Below are positions 54,407-64,000 of a DNA stretch of 64,000 nt, piece after piece. A model generated the notes under the pieces. It was not told the DNA's origin. It did no database searches and saw nothing but the letters and a program-made list of their open reading frames with translations. Within the stretch, counting starts at the first letter, position 1. Each line of letters begins with the position of its first letter. The position numbers and the translations under genes were made by a program. Origin of the DNA: Pectinophora gossypiella (Eukaryota > Arthropoda > Insecta > Lepidoptera > Gelechiidae); assembly GCF_024362695.1 (NCBI RefSeq), contig NC_065406.1, positions 11,966,001 to 12,030,000 on the forward strand. The letters run 5' to 3'.

Positions 54407-56058
54407 GCGTGTGATTTCATAAGTCGATTACTTTTTAAGAAATTCATACGCATGTGCAAAGTCTAAAATATTTTGCATTAGAAAAAACGTTTCCTACCAG
54501 ACGTTGTCACGATTTTTAGGTCACCATTCCATTAGTAGGTATACTGGTTACGGTCTAGCGGATCGCAGAGACAAAAACTGGTGTCCCACGCCCACAGCAG
54601 CTCATTTCAAATCAACTGACAAATATCGTAATTAACAGCTTCTGTTTTTTTCCGACCGAAATATTGTAATTCGAGGTCGGGTGATAATCCGACCTTATAA
54701 GGAGAGCGTGTGTAGGCGCTTACGACACGACACGACACGACAATCGCACGTGGGATTCGGTACTGTAGTAATACGCACGTCAAGTGGACAACAAAATGCA
54801 CTGAGTCAATTTCACTAATTTGTATATTTACGTGCAGTTATGAAGCTTCGTGGGACAAAACAAAATGCACTATGATGTGGTTTTAGATATATTGACAACT
54901 TATAATACGTCCAATAATATTAGAAGAGACGTGATTCCTTACGATAATATCACATTGCGCCGCCGCAGCGATTTTGTGAATGTTTTTATGCGGAAGCGCA
55001 TGATGCGCTGTCGCATAAAACCCAGTGGTTTATACTACAGGTTTTGTATGTAGGACAACGAAGAGGCGCCGGCGCCGGCGTCGTGGCTCTTAGTTGACTT
55101 TTGTAACACACACAAGATAATAAACATCATGGAAAATTCTAAGCTTTTTCTTGTCGCATATCAAAGTATGCTCAGAATTTCTTTTATAATTGATTAAAAA
55201 ATCAATCATAGCTGTAAAATAATACAGCTAATCCCTCTTTTGACATGACTTATTGTGCTGTACTAGATTTGTGTCACATTCACTACTTGACCGGAGCTTA
55301 ACAATACAATATCAATCAAGCAACATTGTCTCTTTGTCTAACATTCCTATTGTTATGAGCAAGTTATCCCTAGGTAAGTGGCTATCTATAAACTAAATCA
55401 ATCGATTAGCGATTCAATCGCCTATTGACGTCTATTGCAAATATTAGGTCATTTGACAGGTCGATTGACGTGGGGATTATTAAAAAATTCCGGGTTATAA
55501 GTATGTTAATCGTGTCGACATGTCAGATAAAAACATTACAAGTCAGATAAAAAACTTAGTACAGTTTTAAAACTATTTAAGTATCATTATTTTCGATTAT
55601 TATACAGTACTACATTGTTGTAATAACATTATAGATGAACAATCTTCTTTATACCTACTAAGAGATAACACCAAACACAAGTAGGTATTACACGTAGAAA
55701 AAGACAAAACTTTAAATAAACATACATACTTAATTAAAATGGCGACGCGGGAAACTTATTTGATAATGTTGTTATAATATCTCTCATGGGAGCAAATTGT
55801 TGATACAAACAATGAAATGAAACCCGGCCCAAGTTTTAATGATGGAATTATTCGCGCCGAGGGAGATGAGTGCAACTCCAATCATTAAAACACCAACAAG
55901 TTTACGGAAAATTGTTTCAACTCTCAGCGCAAATTAGAAATGAAACAAGCGCTCGTACTATCTACTGATCATAGTTCTCATTTGCCTTTTTTACTTTACC
56001 CTATTTTGTGCCATTTGGGATGCAAGATAGTCAGCGATCTTATTTTTTTTGGTCGTCC
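54407..56058. other. About 1.65 kb without a gene
   Basis: It contains an (ACGAC)n run at 54722-54741 and a GGCGCCGGCGCCGGCG palindromic GC stretch at 55064-55080. Short frames only. Confidence 0.45.
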
Positions 56059-56357
56059 AGCAAATATCAACCTCAACGGTTGCAGAGGCGGATATGGGAG
56101 CCATCGGTACGGCAATGCAGGCCGAAAGGGGCAAGTCACAGAGACTGTAACCTGGAACCTGACAGAGAGCAGCAGTAACTATCAGTACTAAACAGAGGTG
56201 GAGGACTACTCTGAGCGCTATCCCAATTGTGTCAGAGAGAGTACTGCGGGGCGGAAGGCAAGAGGGAAACCACTGCCCTAATTTGTTCCCTAAAATAGTA
56301 GCACGGAGAATGCTATACCGACAAGAGCGTGGCTCTTAAATTAGTGGGGGAGCAAAT
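56059..56357 (+). mobile_element. RTE-parasitic retroposon (family E), longest copy
   Basis: AGCAAAT at 56059-56065 and 56351-56357 may be a 7-bp TSD. The body shares GGCAATGCAGGCCG, CTGTAACCTGGAACCTGACA, TACTGCGGGGCGGAAGGC and CGACAAGAGCGTGGCTCTTA with 49535. About 45 bp upstream of the 5' end seen at 49535 (TTGCAGAGGCGGATATGGGA) may be additional element sequence. The (TGA)n tail is lost. The 83-codon frame over it is not a gene. Confidence 0.75.
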
Positions 56358-56639
56358 TGAACATATATGATATGACCATTTATCAGTCACCGGGTATGCC
56401 TCATGTCAACAGAATTACCTACATATTAGTTTCGGGACATTACTTAATATTATGATATGACGTAATCTGCAGGATTAACCTATAAGTAAATAACTTTATA
56501 GAGATACTAAAAAGGTGATTTCCATAAAAGTAAATTCATATTAAGTACACCGATATTATGCTTCTGACAGATGATACATTAATTAACTTTGCCTTCGATG
56601 TAAAGCCTGTGTAACAGCACAAATTAAACGATGGCTGTA
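56358..56639. other. No feature recognised
   Basis: Unique AT-rich sequence. Confidence 0.45.
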
Positions 56640-56794
56640 ACGAAAAGTCCACATCGAAGCAATTTATCTAAAAAAGCAATATTCCAATTTGACATTTGCG
56701 CATATTAAAGTAAGTGCGCAATGCAAACAAATGTCAAATAACAATATTGCTTTTTTTTGATGAATTGCAACAATGTGGCCTTTTTAGACCCCCG
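56640..56794. mobile_element. MITE M2, opposite central orientation
   Basis: The arms CACATCGAAGCAATTTATCT and GATGAATTGCAACAATGTGG with GACCCCCGG at the right end. The centre reads CATATTAAAGTAAGTGCGCA, the reverse complement of the centre at 24598, so this copy lies in the opposite orientation. Confidence 0.82.
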
Positions 56795-57299
56795 GAAAGT
56801 ACCAACTAATATGTAATCTCAGCGAATTCATTTCAGTTTATAAAGTATTACCATTAGTGCCTTTACTTTTCCGTGTCCTTTCACACGCTATTCGAAAATA
56901 AAATTAAAGTAAGTGCTTACCTATTACCCACGCGACCGCGAATACAACTGTATTAACTAAATTGAAGCCTTTAGTCTAGATTGATCGATATCCAATTATT
57001 CAAAGTATTATAACTACAATGTCGAGGTCGTGACATTTCAAGAAGGCTTTGGAGAGAATCGACGTAATATGTCGTGGAATATTAATAATAATCGGGCTAT
57101 ACGGAAATTAATAGGTATAATGAGATCGATTTGAAGTTTTGTTTGAATGGAATTAATAATAGAAAAGGATTGATCGGTCAGCGAAGCGTCTACCTGGTTC
57201 ATTTCGTTACATTGTGACTCGTGGAGCGGTGGTGCATGACCCCACGCGCCACATAATGTCATTTTTATTCTACACCCAGTAGTTTATCTACCGAGTCTT
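56795..57299. other. No feature recognised
   Basis: Unique sequence; the 74-codon minus frame has no motif. Confidence 0.45.
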
Positions 57300-57425
57300 C
57301 CTTACAATACAATACAATACAAATACACTTTATTGCACCCAAATAAAAAGAAATAATTACAAAAAGTCTCTTAACTAAGTACATGGCAAATGGCGGCCTT
57401 ATCGCTTAAAACGATTTCTTCCAGA
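57300..57425 (-). repeat. CR1-like LINE 3' end, antisense
   Basis: A tail complement (AATAC)n, then AATACACTTTATTGCACCC and TGGCGGCCTTATCGC. It has the same 3' region as 51957 but a different short tandem tail. Confidence 0.65.
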
Positions 57426-57494
57426 CAACCATAAGGTGAGGAAAAAATGTAAAAAAAAAATAAAGATTGCGGGTACAAACTATAAGTACAACTT

Positions 57495-57731
57495 ACCAAT
57501 AAATACACACGACATGACGAATTCATTAAAACATCATAGAAGGAAAGCTAGAAGGAAAGAGAGGAAGGGGAAGACCAAGAAGAGCTTACATGGAACAGAT
57601 TAAAGAAAAGGTTAACGTCGTGTCTTATAGGATAGGGAAGTCAAGGAATTGGCCTTTGATAGACTGGAATGGAAAATTCTACACCGACAAGAGCGTGGCT
57701 CTTAAATTGATGATGATGACCAATAAATACA
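57495..57731 (+). pseudogene. RTE-type LINE C-terminus, 13-bp TSD
   Basis: ACCAATAAATACA at 57495-57507 and 57719-57731 brackets 57508-57718. It encodes RHDEFIK, then after a frameshift IIEGKLEGKRGRGRPRRAYM and EQIKEKVNVVSY, and ends ACACCGACAAGAGCGTGGCT plus (TGA)n. It is homologous to 43900-44160 but carries at least two frameshifts. Its 3' end is almost identical to the end of family E, identifying the probable partner LINE. The 115-codon minus frame at 57641-57988 is not a gene. Confidence 0.88.
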
Positions 57732-58092
57732 TGCAAATAAATATATAACATACAAATATATATACCTAACCTATAACCCTCCTTATGTACATATAGGATT
57801 GTTAGTGGATAAACGACGATCCTCAGATATGAGGGACCGACCAAGAGAGAGAGAGAGTGGATAAACACACATGTAAGTGTAACAACATTATTATGGTTCC
57901 ATTGCGACCGCGTACGGTAAGACACTCCCAATTCCCAAACAAGATTTTCTACGGTCTCATATATTTCCCGATATTTTCCTGAGACCAACTAAATGTTAGC
58001 GCCACGCCTTTAGCAGACCATCCTTGTTATTCGCTTGCAAAAATCCATGTCATCACACGGTATCTCGACGAGGTACTACGGGTTCTTTTGAC
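57732..58092. other. No feature recognised
   Basis: A short (GA)n run lies at 57844-57857. Otherwise unique. Confidence 0.45.
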
Positions 58093-58340
58093 ACTTCTTC
58101 TTATCGTGTGGATTGTGAGGTGGCACACCAACCTCATCAACCCTGGTGTCAGGGTCATTATTGAGTTGCCAAAGGCCCGTGACATGACTCATGTAACGAA
58201 TATTAAAGGGGATGATTCAGCTCATTATTCTGAGTTAATATGAAGTGGAATTTTCCATCCCAAAAGTATGGAATTGAAAACAATTTAAAAAAACACAAAA
58301 AGATATGAATTTAGTGACGGTAAATTCCAATTGATACACC
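58093..58340. mobile_element. SINE A 3' half (antisense) fused to MITE M1
   Basis: 58093-58198 is the complement of the SINE A 3' part (TCGTGTGGATTGTGAGG, ACCCTGGTGTCAGGGTC, CATGACTCATGTAACGA). At GTAACGA it passes directly into M1 (AACGAATATTAAAGGGGATG, ATTCAGCTCATTATTCTGAG, GTGGAATTTTCCATCC). Both families contain GTAACGA at this point, so the exact junction is ambiguous. Confidence 0.75.
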
Positions 58341-60115
58341 CCTCAAAATATATCTGTAATACATAAAAATATATAAAAATTAAGAAGAAATTCCAAGTAT
58401 TTTCATTTTCTCCGAACAAGAGATAGAAAATATTTCATTAAAAGGAACTTCTACTCGTAACTATCTAGCTTCAATATTACGTAAGTATGCGAGACTATTC
58501 CGTTAACATCAGCTTTACTACAAGAAAATATTCATTTACTTATAATAGGTACATATTGAAACAAACATAAACAGCTTATATTCCAACGTCCAATGCATAA
58601 ATTTCCTTTTTAAAGGAACGTGGAAAATACCATCGTGAGATGGTAGGGATACCCTCTCGTTCTATCGTAGAGTAATTAATTCCGGTCTTCAAACGACGGT
58701 AATATTAAATCAAAGGTTTATTAATCGATTCAATATTTTGGAGAATACCTACTTATTAATTGTACATTACACGCACCTATAAAACTCATCCTCCAATTCG
58801 AGTTTCGAACCGTTTTTAACTTACTCTACTGACATAACTGCTCGAAGAATAACTTCTAAGCTCGTTTAGATTCACTACATTCACTACCTACTAGCTCAAA
58901 AACACCAATAGTATATAGTATAATAGTCAAGTAAAACACATCTGAGCTACCCATTGACCTCGTATATCAACAAAGACTACCAATTTCTATAAAAGTGTCC
59001 GCGGCGCATCTTGTCACCAGGCGACGGCGTGTCAAGATCGAATTTAGCCGCAATGGTCGCGTACAACCGATATTGCTCTTAATTTTAACAACCATAACAT
59101 CTTAATTTGAGGGAACGAACTTATACCATCTACGTAACTTAATATATACGTACGTATTTACAACATGGTGAGGACACTTTTTTTAGAAAATCATTAGCTA
59201 TTGTGAGTATATTTGTTTATAGTATGTCAGTGGAGCTACCTATAATCGCGTTAAGTAAGTTAAACCGTTCACACGCCGGCCCGCTTGTTGTTTCCATGTC
59301 AAGAAAACGAATGTCATCGAATCAATCTTGAGTTCGACGGGATCGGCCGTCCGGCGGCGTCCGGCGACGTCCGGTGGACCACTATCAATATCCATCAGTG
59401 TCGCGACCGGACCGGTAGGCTGTTAGACGTGGTACACATGAGAACAAATGTAGAAGTTAGTCGTAGTAAGTAATCTGGTTTACTTTAAGAAAGTAAGAAC
59501 GCGACGACTCTATATAAGGACATGGCTTAAAAGCTTGTAAGTAGAAAGTACTTTTTAAAAGTAACGTTACTTATATAAAACTTACTTACCTAATTAAAGC
59601 AAACCTTTTATGGAGTCTCGGTGTTACTGAGTGTAAGTTTTATTTTTCATAAATTTTATTAAGTACCTGCAACAGAAATAATAATCCTTAAGTTTCTAGG
59701 ACTACCTTCTAACAAAACTATTAGGTATTACCTACAAAACTATATGAACCGTATTCTATTTTATTTCAGTAGAAACTTCCGCTGAACACATCGCTTATAC
59801 ATGTCTATTACCAACTATCATGAGAACACAAACGTTCTCATTTATGGACTCCTGGTACCGCAGGCCCGCTCATGCAATATTCAGCGTTACCAGCCACCCT
59901 GTATTATGTTGCCGTTCGCTTCCGTTTCAAAACCGATTCTCAACATCTCCATTCACGATTCCTCGTTATGTTTCAGTTTTGAGCAATTCTAAAGGTACAG
60001 TTGTTATGGTATAATGAGATATTTGAACAATGAAGTTTGTATTCAGAAGATTATTAATCAAACCTTTCAAAGGTAATCCTCAAACAAACATCAATTTTCT
60101 TAAGCCGTATCAGCA
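58341..60115. other. About 1.8 kb without a supportable gene
   Basis: 59340-59380 contains three imperfect tandem CGTCCGGCG units in a GC-richer patch, and a TATATAAGGAC lies at 59512. These could be promoter fragments, but no coding sequence follows. Confidence 0.4.
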
Positions 60116-60226
60116 TCAAACTCTTTACATAACATACGTAAACAGCCTATACACGTCCCACTGCTAGGCACAGGCCTCCCCTCAATCAACCGGAGGGGGT
60201 ATGAAGCATACTCAAACGCAAACTCT
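60116..60226 (-). mobile_element. SINE B 3' end, antisense, 8-bp TSD
   Basis: CAAACTCT (60117-60124 and 60219-60226) brackets the complement of the SINE B 3' end: CGTCCCACTGCTAGGCACAG, GCCTCCCCTCAATCAACC and GGAGGGGGTATGAAGC. Confidence 0.75.
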
Positions 60227-61694
60227 AACCTCCTTATTTAATGTAAATTAAGTAATTTAAATAACCAATTTATTGAACTACAACTTTTAAGTAAATACTT
60301 AAGCAAAAGTGTAAGTGAGGTAAAGCTATTTGCTATTGGCAAATACTCATAAATAATGTTAAATAATGGTCATTAGAGCAGAAATTCCACCCTACATACC
60401 AGCCGTCATGCCACAGTTATCACGCGACTAACCCATTGCCCATCAGGCGAGTGTGTACCTCCCTTGCTCCAAGTGCCGGCCTATCCCACGGTGCGGCGCG
60501 ATCAAAGGCCACCATAGTCCATTTATAAAATTGACGCGTGTTGATATTAGACCTATTTGGATCGGCCTTTCCTCCAAGGTAGGTGTTAAGCGATGGGTGG
60601 CTGATCTATTAAGGAAAAATTGAGACGGTGTGAAGCTTATAAAGAGCTTTTTGCTCTGTAAAAGGTTTTTATCCTATACGATGACGAACGCTCTCTTTTT
60701 TCACGTCTCTTTCGCACTAAGCTGAATGCTGGCATTCTAACTATGTTTACTTTAAAAAGGGTACAGTACTTACTTGCTAGGTATATCATTAAAATAATAA
60801 AAATAACATCAGCCCAAGAAACCTGCGTGGGTGGATCAAGGTACCAGGATCTCAGCACCTCCGAGAGTTGCAACATTCCTCTATACACATTACTTTAGAT
60901 TACATTCGAGCCACGCTCCGTATATGACGTTTACTGGGGCGATAGGCGCTCTGCTGTCTGCCTGGGGCAGGGTTACCATCGCTGCACTGTCCAGTTGGAA
61001 TTGTACGTTGTTAGTTGTCATAATTATAAAATGTATGTTTTGTAGGTGTTTTTGGTATATTTATTTATTTATATATTACAGAAACGAAATGTAACCAGGA
61101 GGTCTTAAGTGCAACCAGTTAATTTATCACTTTGCAAGAAACTAATTGGACTTTTGCAAGTTATCGTACATATACATACATAGTATAGAATGCAAGTTGA
61201 TTGAAGTTAGTTAGAGCACGTCACATAGAAAAGATCGGCGTTGAAAATAAAGTTGTATAATCCGAAAAGTAAAAAATAAAGTTCTTTTGTTATATAACTG
61301 TCTCTAACTGGCAACTCTTTCTAAGTATCGTCCGTATATATTGTAAAAGACAGTTGCTAACGTACTGCTTGATTAATATATATTTTAGCGCGGCCAAGTA
61401 GGTCACGCGTGTAAGCAAAAATGAACGGTGGAACCATACAATCGCATATTATGAAATGTGATAATTGATTTACAGTACCTACGCAACAGCAAAACAAACA
61501 CCGAAAATAACAGAACAAAATAACTGATAAAAACAGATGAACGCCAATGAATATTTTTGATAAGCGGACGAGAGCCGATCAACAAATTAAGCAACTTTAA
61601 GCGATCGGTCGGTAGCTCGATTGAAGGGTACGTAACTACTTGATTTCGAATAATGACATGGCCAAGTGAACTGAATAAAAATAATCGTACGGAC
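60227..61694. other. About 1.5 kb without a recognised feature
   Basis: Unique sequence; the 60400-60620 part is less AT-rich, without a convincing frame. The 138-codon minus frame at 61403-61819 runs out of LINE T. Confidence 0.45.
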
Positions 61695-61912
61695 TTTAAG
61701 ACTAACAACACATATATACATAAACTCATGCCATGTAAGCAGAGACTATGGAATCCCATTTGCTTCCATCCTAACATACTTCTCTTGCTTCCTCCAAATT
61801 CATCAATCGTTTCATACACGCACGTCGGTTCAGATTAGATCTTACTGAACCTTTTCTAAGGACATCTCCAATTTGGTCAAGGTCAATTTGGTTTGGTTTT
61901 AAGACTTACAAC
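61695..61912 (-). mobile_element. LINE T C-terminus and 3' end, 15-bp TSD
   Basis: TTTAAGACTAACAAC (61695-61709) and TTTAAGACTTACAAC (61898-61912) differ at one base and bracket 61710-61897. On the minus strand the insert encodes DQIGDVLRKGSVRSNLNRRA, CMKRLMNLEEAREVC, a stop, then GSKWDSIVSAY. Apart from that one stop and a shortened end the frame is kept, which makes it useful for reconstructing family relationships. Confidence 0.88.
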
Positions 61913-63401
61913 TGAGTTCATAACTAGCCTTACTCACACCCTTACCAAACCACGTCGAGCCTAGTAAAGTCAGGGACTTAACTCAGTAAAACACCATAGT
62001 GGCAAACAAAATGTATGCAATAGTTGTATAAAGGGTATCTCATCTAGAGAGATATGACCTTTATTTTTCCTTAATTATCATAAGACCATGCAGCCTAGTC
62101 TTCAGTACATTTTCTTTGCTGTTCAATTGCAATATGTAAAGAAATAAAAAACATTTTATTCATGAGTTTTGTCGATAAGATCTGTTTAAATGACTATCAT
62201 CGTCGATATACATTAAATAAATAAAAAAAGTAAAAAAAAAGTTAAAGTATGTAAAGTCTTCCGTAATAATATATTTTGTCAAATCCGAAATATAATGTGT
62301 TTAGTTTTATATCTTGTTCTAAAATCCATATGACTGACAAAAATTGACACAACAAATAAAACATCTGACAAAGGCTGGTGGGTACCAGCCTGGCGGGGTC
62401 GCCAGGCGTAACTAAAGTCTAAAGTATCTACATAGCCAATGCAGCAAATGGTAACCCTAGGTTACAGTGATAAAGTAGCATGATAGATAGAGCTTAAGCA
62501 GCTCTAAATATAGTCACTGTCTCGTAATAAAGGATCAGCATTATACTAGACTTTATGACTACTGAGTAAAGTGCTACAGGGATACGTAATTGACATAGAA
62601 ACATTTTGTATCAAAGTAATAATATCTTCGTATAAGGTCTTTAAACTTGTAGGCATTTAAAACACAAATTCAACAAATTATGATGTTGTATTTATTTGTT
62701 AGAAGCCCGTCGATAGAAAATACCTACGTAAATCTGCCGGTTGAGCAAATCGTCTAAAAGTCCGTTCCTGACATTTTGCTCTATAATTTTGCTCTGTTTT
62801 GTTTTACAACAAAATAAGCGTTAACAGCCAATTTCGCGATGCGAATCTTATATCTCAAACACGCAAAGCTTAGGGATTCAGGCAAATACGTGCCACTACC
62901 GGATTTAAGCTTCCTTTCAATTGTTTCAATCAACTTGAGGGATACAAAGCTCTCAACTGTTATCAATCATATAAAGATAGGTAGATAACTAGCCGTACCT
63001 ACAAACACGCATTATACTAGTTTGAATAAATATAGACGTTTCCATATTTATCTACCTACATCTCTCAATCATCCATGGACTGCGCAAATATGTATACGCA
63101 TATGACACCAATTAAAAAGGTAGTGAATACATAAATACAATTTTGAGTACAGCGTACTAGTTCATTAAATTACAATGTGGTACAAAAACATGACAAGTAG
63201 CACTCATGTACGACAAAAGGGTTCCGTTTGTGTTTTCTGAAATAACAAAATCTTTTCTTAATTAATCTTTTAAAAGCTAAAGGAGTGGTAGATCAAATAA
63301 TTTATTATTTGATGGATAAATAAAGTTTATGTGTCTCAATAGCTTTCAAAGCAACTACAATCCCCCGATGATATCTACGACAATATAGTGCCATTGTATA
63401 T
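61913..63401. other. About 1.5 kb without a gene; two small adjacent hairpins
   Basis: GGCTGGTGGGTACCAGCC (62373-62390) and CCTGGCGGGGTCGCCAGG (62389-62406) are two GC-rich 6-bp-stem hairpins that overlap by two bases. Otherwise AT-rich unique DNA. Confidence 0.45.
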
Positions 63402-63545
63402 TTAGGCTGATTTTAATAAACTAATCTCAACTGAGACTGCCCTCAAGACCATGCTCAAGTCCCTGTTTTTATATGAGAACTGTCACATTGACACGATCTT
63501 GAGAGCAGTCTCGAAGCTGAGCTTAGTTTATTAATACCGCCCTTA
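63402..63545. mobile_element. PIF/Harbinger-like MITE M4, TTA target duplication
   Basis: TTA at 63402-63404 and 63543-63545 flanks a 138-bp fold-back (63405-63542). The left arm begins GGCTGATTTTAATAAACTAA and the right arm ends TTAGTTTATTAATACCGCCC. Inverted identity continues inward (GAGACTGCCCTCAAGACC against GATCTTGAGAGCAGTCTC) for about 50 bp. A 3-bp TTA/TAA duplication with G-rich ends is typical of PIF/Harbinger-derived MITEs. Confidence 0.8.
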
Positions 63546-64000
63546 GTACAGCATCACTTCATTAAACAAAGAACACTATCAAGGACTTTTTTCCATTATA
63601 TATTGATCCCTAAACCAGTTGTTACATGACCGGATTGTTATTCAAAAACCCGCGGATTATGCGGCACATTTGAGTAGTACCCCCCTGTTTACCGGGCCCA
63701 CTGCGGTGATATCATCCCGAGCAAAGACCTCCATTTTACTCGTGTCTCTTCGCAAAATATTTGTCTTTTTACACTTGTTAGCTATGTTACTTTATTACGG
63801 CTGTCACGTGTTCCGATTTTTTACGTTTAGACTTATAAAGCACACCCGGAATATAAATCTGCAGAACCGTAAGTTGTCAGAAAACAAATTACATTTCACC
63901 TTTTGCCTTTCCTAATGTATTATATAAGTAAGATTATTTGTTTCCAATCCGATAGCACGTTGCCTCGTAACAAAACCGCACTGTCTCTGATATTATTTCT
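63546..64000. other. No supportable gene
   Basis: The 98-codon frame at 63619-63915 has no recognised motif; it is flanked by AT-rich sequence and reaches near the window end. Confidence 0.4.

Noticed and set aside
61403..61819. A 138-codon minus-strand frame
   Set aside because: Its N-terminal part is LINE T read in the wrong frame and the rest has no motif.
1..64000. CRISPR arrays, phage, viral or bacterial operon structures
   Set aside because: No regularly spaced direct repeats, no ribosome-binding-site-led gene clusters and no viral protein motifs were seen; the repeats are eukaryotic retroposons and MITEs.

Overview
The window looks like AT-rich, gene-poor nuclear DNA from a moth, most likely Noctuidae or a close relative. 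This is inferred from its repeats: tRNA-derived SINEs with a (GAA)n tail of the kind common in noctuids, RTE-, CR1- and Jockey-like LINE ends typical of Lepidoptera, and many short fold-back MITEs. I see no bacterial or viral gene organisation and no host protein-coding exon that I can support. The only long reading frame with a recognisable protein belongs to a 5'-truncated non-LTR retrotransposon (33303-34600).

Layout. 0-15 kb: sparse old repeats, including a fold-back MITE family called M1 here, a SINE called A and LINE 3' ends. 15.9-17.1 kb: a CpG-dense island, the best candidate for a host promoter, 5' exon or regulatory element. 18-32.9 kb: repeat-rich, with clusters of SINEs and MITEs at 23.1-25.5, 26-28.6 and 29.7-32.9 kb. 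33.3-34.6 kb: the Jockey/R1-like element. 35-37.9 kb: a dense cluster of SINEs, a mariner-like MITE and RTE-related retroposons. 39.5-46.8 kb: LINE C-terminal pseudogenes and a composite tRNA/5S-like SINE called C. 48.8-58.3 kb: more MITEs and RTE satellites. 58.3-64 kb: mostly unique sequence with a few retroposons and a PIF/Harbinger-like MITE at 63.4 kb.

The repeats can be read as a small ecosystem. About twenty retroposed copies are bounded by target-site duplications (TSDs) of 8-17 bp that can be read directly; most are 5'-truncated, as expected for target-primed reverse transcription. One short non-autonomous family (called E) ends in the same ~50 bp as an RTE LINE reading frame, which suggests it borrows that LINE's machinery. 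Three SINE families with different heads and tails (A, B, C) share one ~38-bp core. One locus (28218-28562) is a chimera of A and B joined to an inverted B head.

Family names (SINE A-E, LINE T/V/L2/R, MITE M1-M7) are local labels, not database names. Everything was read by eye, so family boundaries without a TSD are approximate.
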